This document shows positions 39,255-41,192 of a stretch of 41,192 bases of DNA, one piece after another. Origin of the DNA: Acidobacteriota bacterium (GTDB lineage Bacteria > Acidobacteriota > Blastocatellia > Pyrinomonadales > Pyrinomonadaceae); contig QHXQ01000059.1 of assembly GCA_003223935.1 (NCBI GenBank), positions 1 to 41,192 on the forward strand, given 5' to 3'. The notes under the pieces are model-generated. The model was not told where the DNA came from. It worked only from the letters and a program-made list of their open reading frames with translations, and did not search any database. The stretch's first letter is position 1, and every line of letters begins with the position of its first letter. Both the position numbers and the translations under genes were made by a program.

Positions 39255-41192
39255 ATGCGCCGAATCAATGCCCTTCCCTTGTTTATTCTGCTCATCGCGC
39301 TCGCGGCTACTGCGTTCGCCGCGAGTCATGATCGTCTGACGATTGAAACCTATCTCGATTGGGAGTACGTCAACTCGCCGCAGATTTCGCCCGACGGCAC
39401 GCAGGTCGTCTATACGCGCCGTTGGACGGACAAGATGAACGACAAGTTTGAGGACGAAATCTGGATCATGAACGCGGACGGCACGCACAACCGCTTTCTG
39501 ATGAAAGGCGCGCAACCGCGTTGGTCGCCCGATGGTCGGCGCATCGCTTACGTCGCACAGGGTCAACCCGGCGGCGCGCAGATTTTCGTCCGTTGGCTCG
39601 ACGCACCTGACGAGACGCAACTCACACACTTAGAGCGCGCGCCCGCGAACATCGCTTGGTCGCCCGACGGCAAACACATCGCGTTCACTTCGCTCGTGCC
39701 CTCGACCCAAAGTTTCAAGATCAACATGCCACCGCGTCCGGCGGGCGCGAAGTGGATTGATGCGCCGCGCGTCGTGGATCGGCTCGACTATCGCTCGGAC
39801 GGTTCGGGTTGGCGCTCGGAAGGTTATCAACATATCTTCATCATCCCGGACACAGGCGGCACGCCGCGCCAGTTGACCGAAGGCGATTACAATCACGGTG
39901 CGGCCGAATGGCTGCCCGACGCGGAGACCATTCTCTTTAGCGGCGTGCGCCAACCCGACGCCGAATACTTGCAGCGCGAGTCGGACATCTATGCCATCAA
40001 CGTGAAGATGGGCCAAATTCGCCAACTCACCGACCGCAAGGGGCCGGACACCAATCCGACCGTCTCGCCCGACGGCAAGCTCGTCGCCTATCTCGGCTTC
40101 GATCAAACCGACGACACATACATCGTCAACAAGCTCTACTTGATGAACGCCGACGGCACAAATAAGCGCGTGCTCACGGCCGATTTTGATCGCTCGCCGG
40201 CCGAACTTGAATGGGCGAACGACAACAGCGGCGTCTATTTCGTGGCCGAAGATCGCGGCACAAACAATCTCTGGTTCGAGTCAGTCAAGGGCGGTGCGCC
40301 CGTGCAGTTGACGAAGGGCAATCAACAACTCAACTTCTCGTCGCTCAGCCGCAACGGCGTCGCGGCTGGTCTGCTCACCACGCCGCAAGCGCCGAATGAT
40401 GTCGTGGTCTTCAACATCAAAGAGCCTGTGCTGCGGCGCGTCACAAACGTCAACGACGATGTGCTTGAAGGGCGCAAGCTCGGCGAGGTCGAAGAGATTT
40501 GGTACGACTCGGTCGGCGGCAAAAAGGTTCAAGGCTGGCTCGTGAAGCCGCCCGATTTCGACGCGACAAAGAAGTATCCGCTCATCCTCTACATACATGG
40601 CGGGCCGCACACGATGTACGGCGTCGGCTTCAACTTCGAGTTTCAACAACACGCGGCGGAAGGTTACGTCGTGCTCTACACCAACCCGCGCGGCTCAAGC
40701 GGCTACGGGCAAGAGTTCGGCAACGCGATCAAGAACAACTATCCCGGCGAGGATTACAACGATTTGATGACCGGCGTGGATGAAGTCGTCAAGCGCGGTT
40801 ACATTGACCCGAACAATCTGTTCGTCTGCGGCGGCTCAGGCGGCGGCGTCTTGACCTCTTGGATCGTCGGGCACACGGATCGCTTCGCGGCGGCGGTCGT
40901 CATGAAGCCGGTCGTCAACTGGTACTCGTTCGTCGGCACGACCGACAGCAGTTCGTGGTATTACAACTTCAAGAAGCTTCCTTGGGAAGACCCGGAAGAG
41001 CACCTGCGCCGCTCGCCGATCACTTACGTCGGCAACGTCAAGACGCCGACGATGCTTATGGACGGCGAACTCGACCTGCGCACGCCGATTGAAGAGACCG
41101 AGCAATACTATCGCGCGTTGAAACTGCGCAAAGTGCCGACGCTCATGGTGCGCCTGCCCGATGAATATCACGGCTTCAACGCCGACGGCACG
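39255..41192 (+). CDS. S9-family prolyl oligopeptidase-like serine peptidase (3' end outside window)
   Basis: A secreted peptidase of the DPP-IV/acylaminoacyl-peptidase type. The signal peptide is RINALPLFILLIALAATAFA. A TolB/beta-propeller domain follows with PD40 repeats (PRWSPDGRRIAYVA, IAWSPDGKHIAFTS, PTVSPDGKLVAYLG). The C-terminal alpha/beta hydrolase has the nucleophile S528 in GGSGGG, D607 in DGELDLRTP and H639 in DEYHGF, a full catalytic triad. The open frame reaches the last base (646 codons) without a stop, so the last part is missing. The ATG at 39255 has a GGAG 7 nt upstream. It likely trims peptides in the periplasm, as may the M3 peptidase upstream. Confidence 0.93.
   Translation, partial: MRRINALPLFILLIALAATAFAASHDRLTIETYLDWEYVNSPQISPDGTQVVYTRRWTDKMNDKFEDEIWIMNADGTHNRFLMKGAQPRWSPDGRRIAYVAQGQPGGAQIFVRWLDAPDETQLTHLERAPANIAWSPDGKHIAFTSLVPSTQSFKINMPPRPAGAKWIDAPRVVDRLDYRSDGSGWRSEGYQHIFIIPDTGGTPRQLTEGDYNHGAAEWLPDAETILFSGVRQPDAEYLQRESDIYAINVKMGQIRQLTDRKGPDTNPTVSPDGKLVAYLGFDQTDDTYIVNKLYLMNADGTNKRVLTADFDRSPAELEWANDNSGVYFVAEDRGTNNLWFESVKGGAPVQLTKGNQQLNFSSLSRNGVAAGLLTTPQAPNDVVVFNIKEPVLRRVTNVNDDVLEGRKLGEVEEIWYDSVGGKKVQGWLVKPPDFDATKKYPLILYIHGGPHTMYGVGFNFEFQQHAAEGYVVLYTNPRGSSGYGQEFGNAIKNNYPGEDYNDLMTGVDEVVKRGYIDPNNLFVCGGSGGGVLTSWIVGHTDRFAAAVVMKPVVNWYSFVGTTDSSSWYYNFKKLPWEDPEEHLRRSPITYVGNVKTPTMLMDGELDLRTPIEETEQYYRALKLRKVPTLMVRLPDEYHGFNADGT

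Noticed and set aside
1..41192. tRNA or rRNA genes
   Set aside because: No cloverleaf, CCA end or rRNA-like stretch was recognised in reading the window; a tRNAscan/barrnap run would settle this.

Overview
The window is about 41 kb of high-GC bacterial chromosome. The gene content fits an Acidobacteriota-like, Gram-negative soil or sediment bacterium, possibly Blastocatellia. The clues are a BshB1-type deacetylase, RND and TolC export machinery, a tryptophan-to-anthranilate route with a TTG-start kynureninase, secreted M3 and S9 peptidases, and the style of the intergenic repeats. No rRNA or tRNA gene is visible, so the taxonomy is an inference from gene content only.

Layout. 1-2718: a partial SDR oxidoreductase, a BshB1/PIG-L deacetylase and a divergent RNase Z-like MBL hydrolase. 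2824-16660, all on the minus strand: an export island reading tetR, RND adaptor, RND pump, TolC, HlyD, double-NBD ATPase, two ABC-2 permeases. It looks like an RND tripartite pump and a YbhGFSR-type ABC exporter sharing one TolC under one TetR repressor. A 16-bp palindrome lies just upstream of tetR. 17031-18732, plus strand: a YqjD/YqjE/DUF3618-like trio of small membrane proteins. 18879-20787: a lipid kinase and a metallophosphoesterase. 20954-28813: a TPR protein, then kynureninase, an M3 peptidase, tryptophan 2,3-dioxygenase, a benzoate/anthranilate-type CoA ligase and a 4HBT thioesterase. Together these suggest tryptophan to kynurenine to anthranilate to anthraniloyl-CoA, with no formamidase in view. 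28956-30573: a second secreted TPR protein and a small coiled-coil protein. 30673-36914, minus strand: an NtrC-type regulator, a PAS/GAF histidine kinase with a degenerate receiver, and a membrane HD-GYP/GAF/GGDEF protein. 37546-41192, plus strand: an MFS transporter with a perfect 222-bp internal tandem duplication, and the start of an S9 peptidase that runs off the window.

The most distinctive signal is between genes. At least eleven spacers carry long inverted repeats. Most are built from tandem ~7-bp units, such as GTGACAA, GTTCAAA, GTGAATC, GTGGTCA or GCNNTCA, with the complementary units on the other arm. The heptamer differs from place to place but the architecture is the same. The arrays start at, or within about 15 nt of, a stop codon, and in four genes they encode the last residues and the stop codon itself. 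One is a purine-rich variant serving two convergent genes. A different composite repeat of about 190 bp, REP/BIME-like and nested, fills the HlyD/ATPase spacer. Two ordinary terminator-like hairpins (18814-18846 and 30624-30653) look quite different from the heptad elements.
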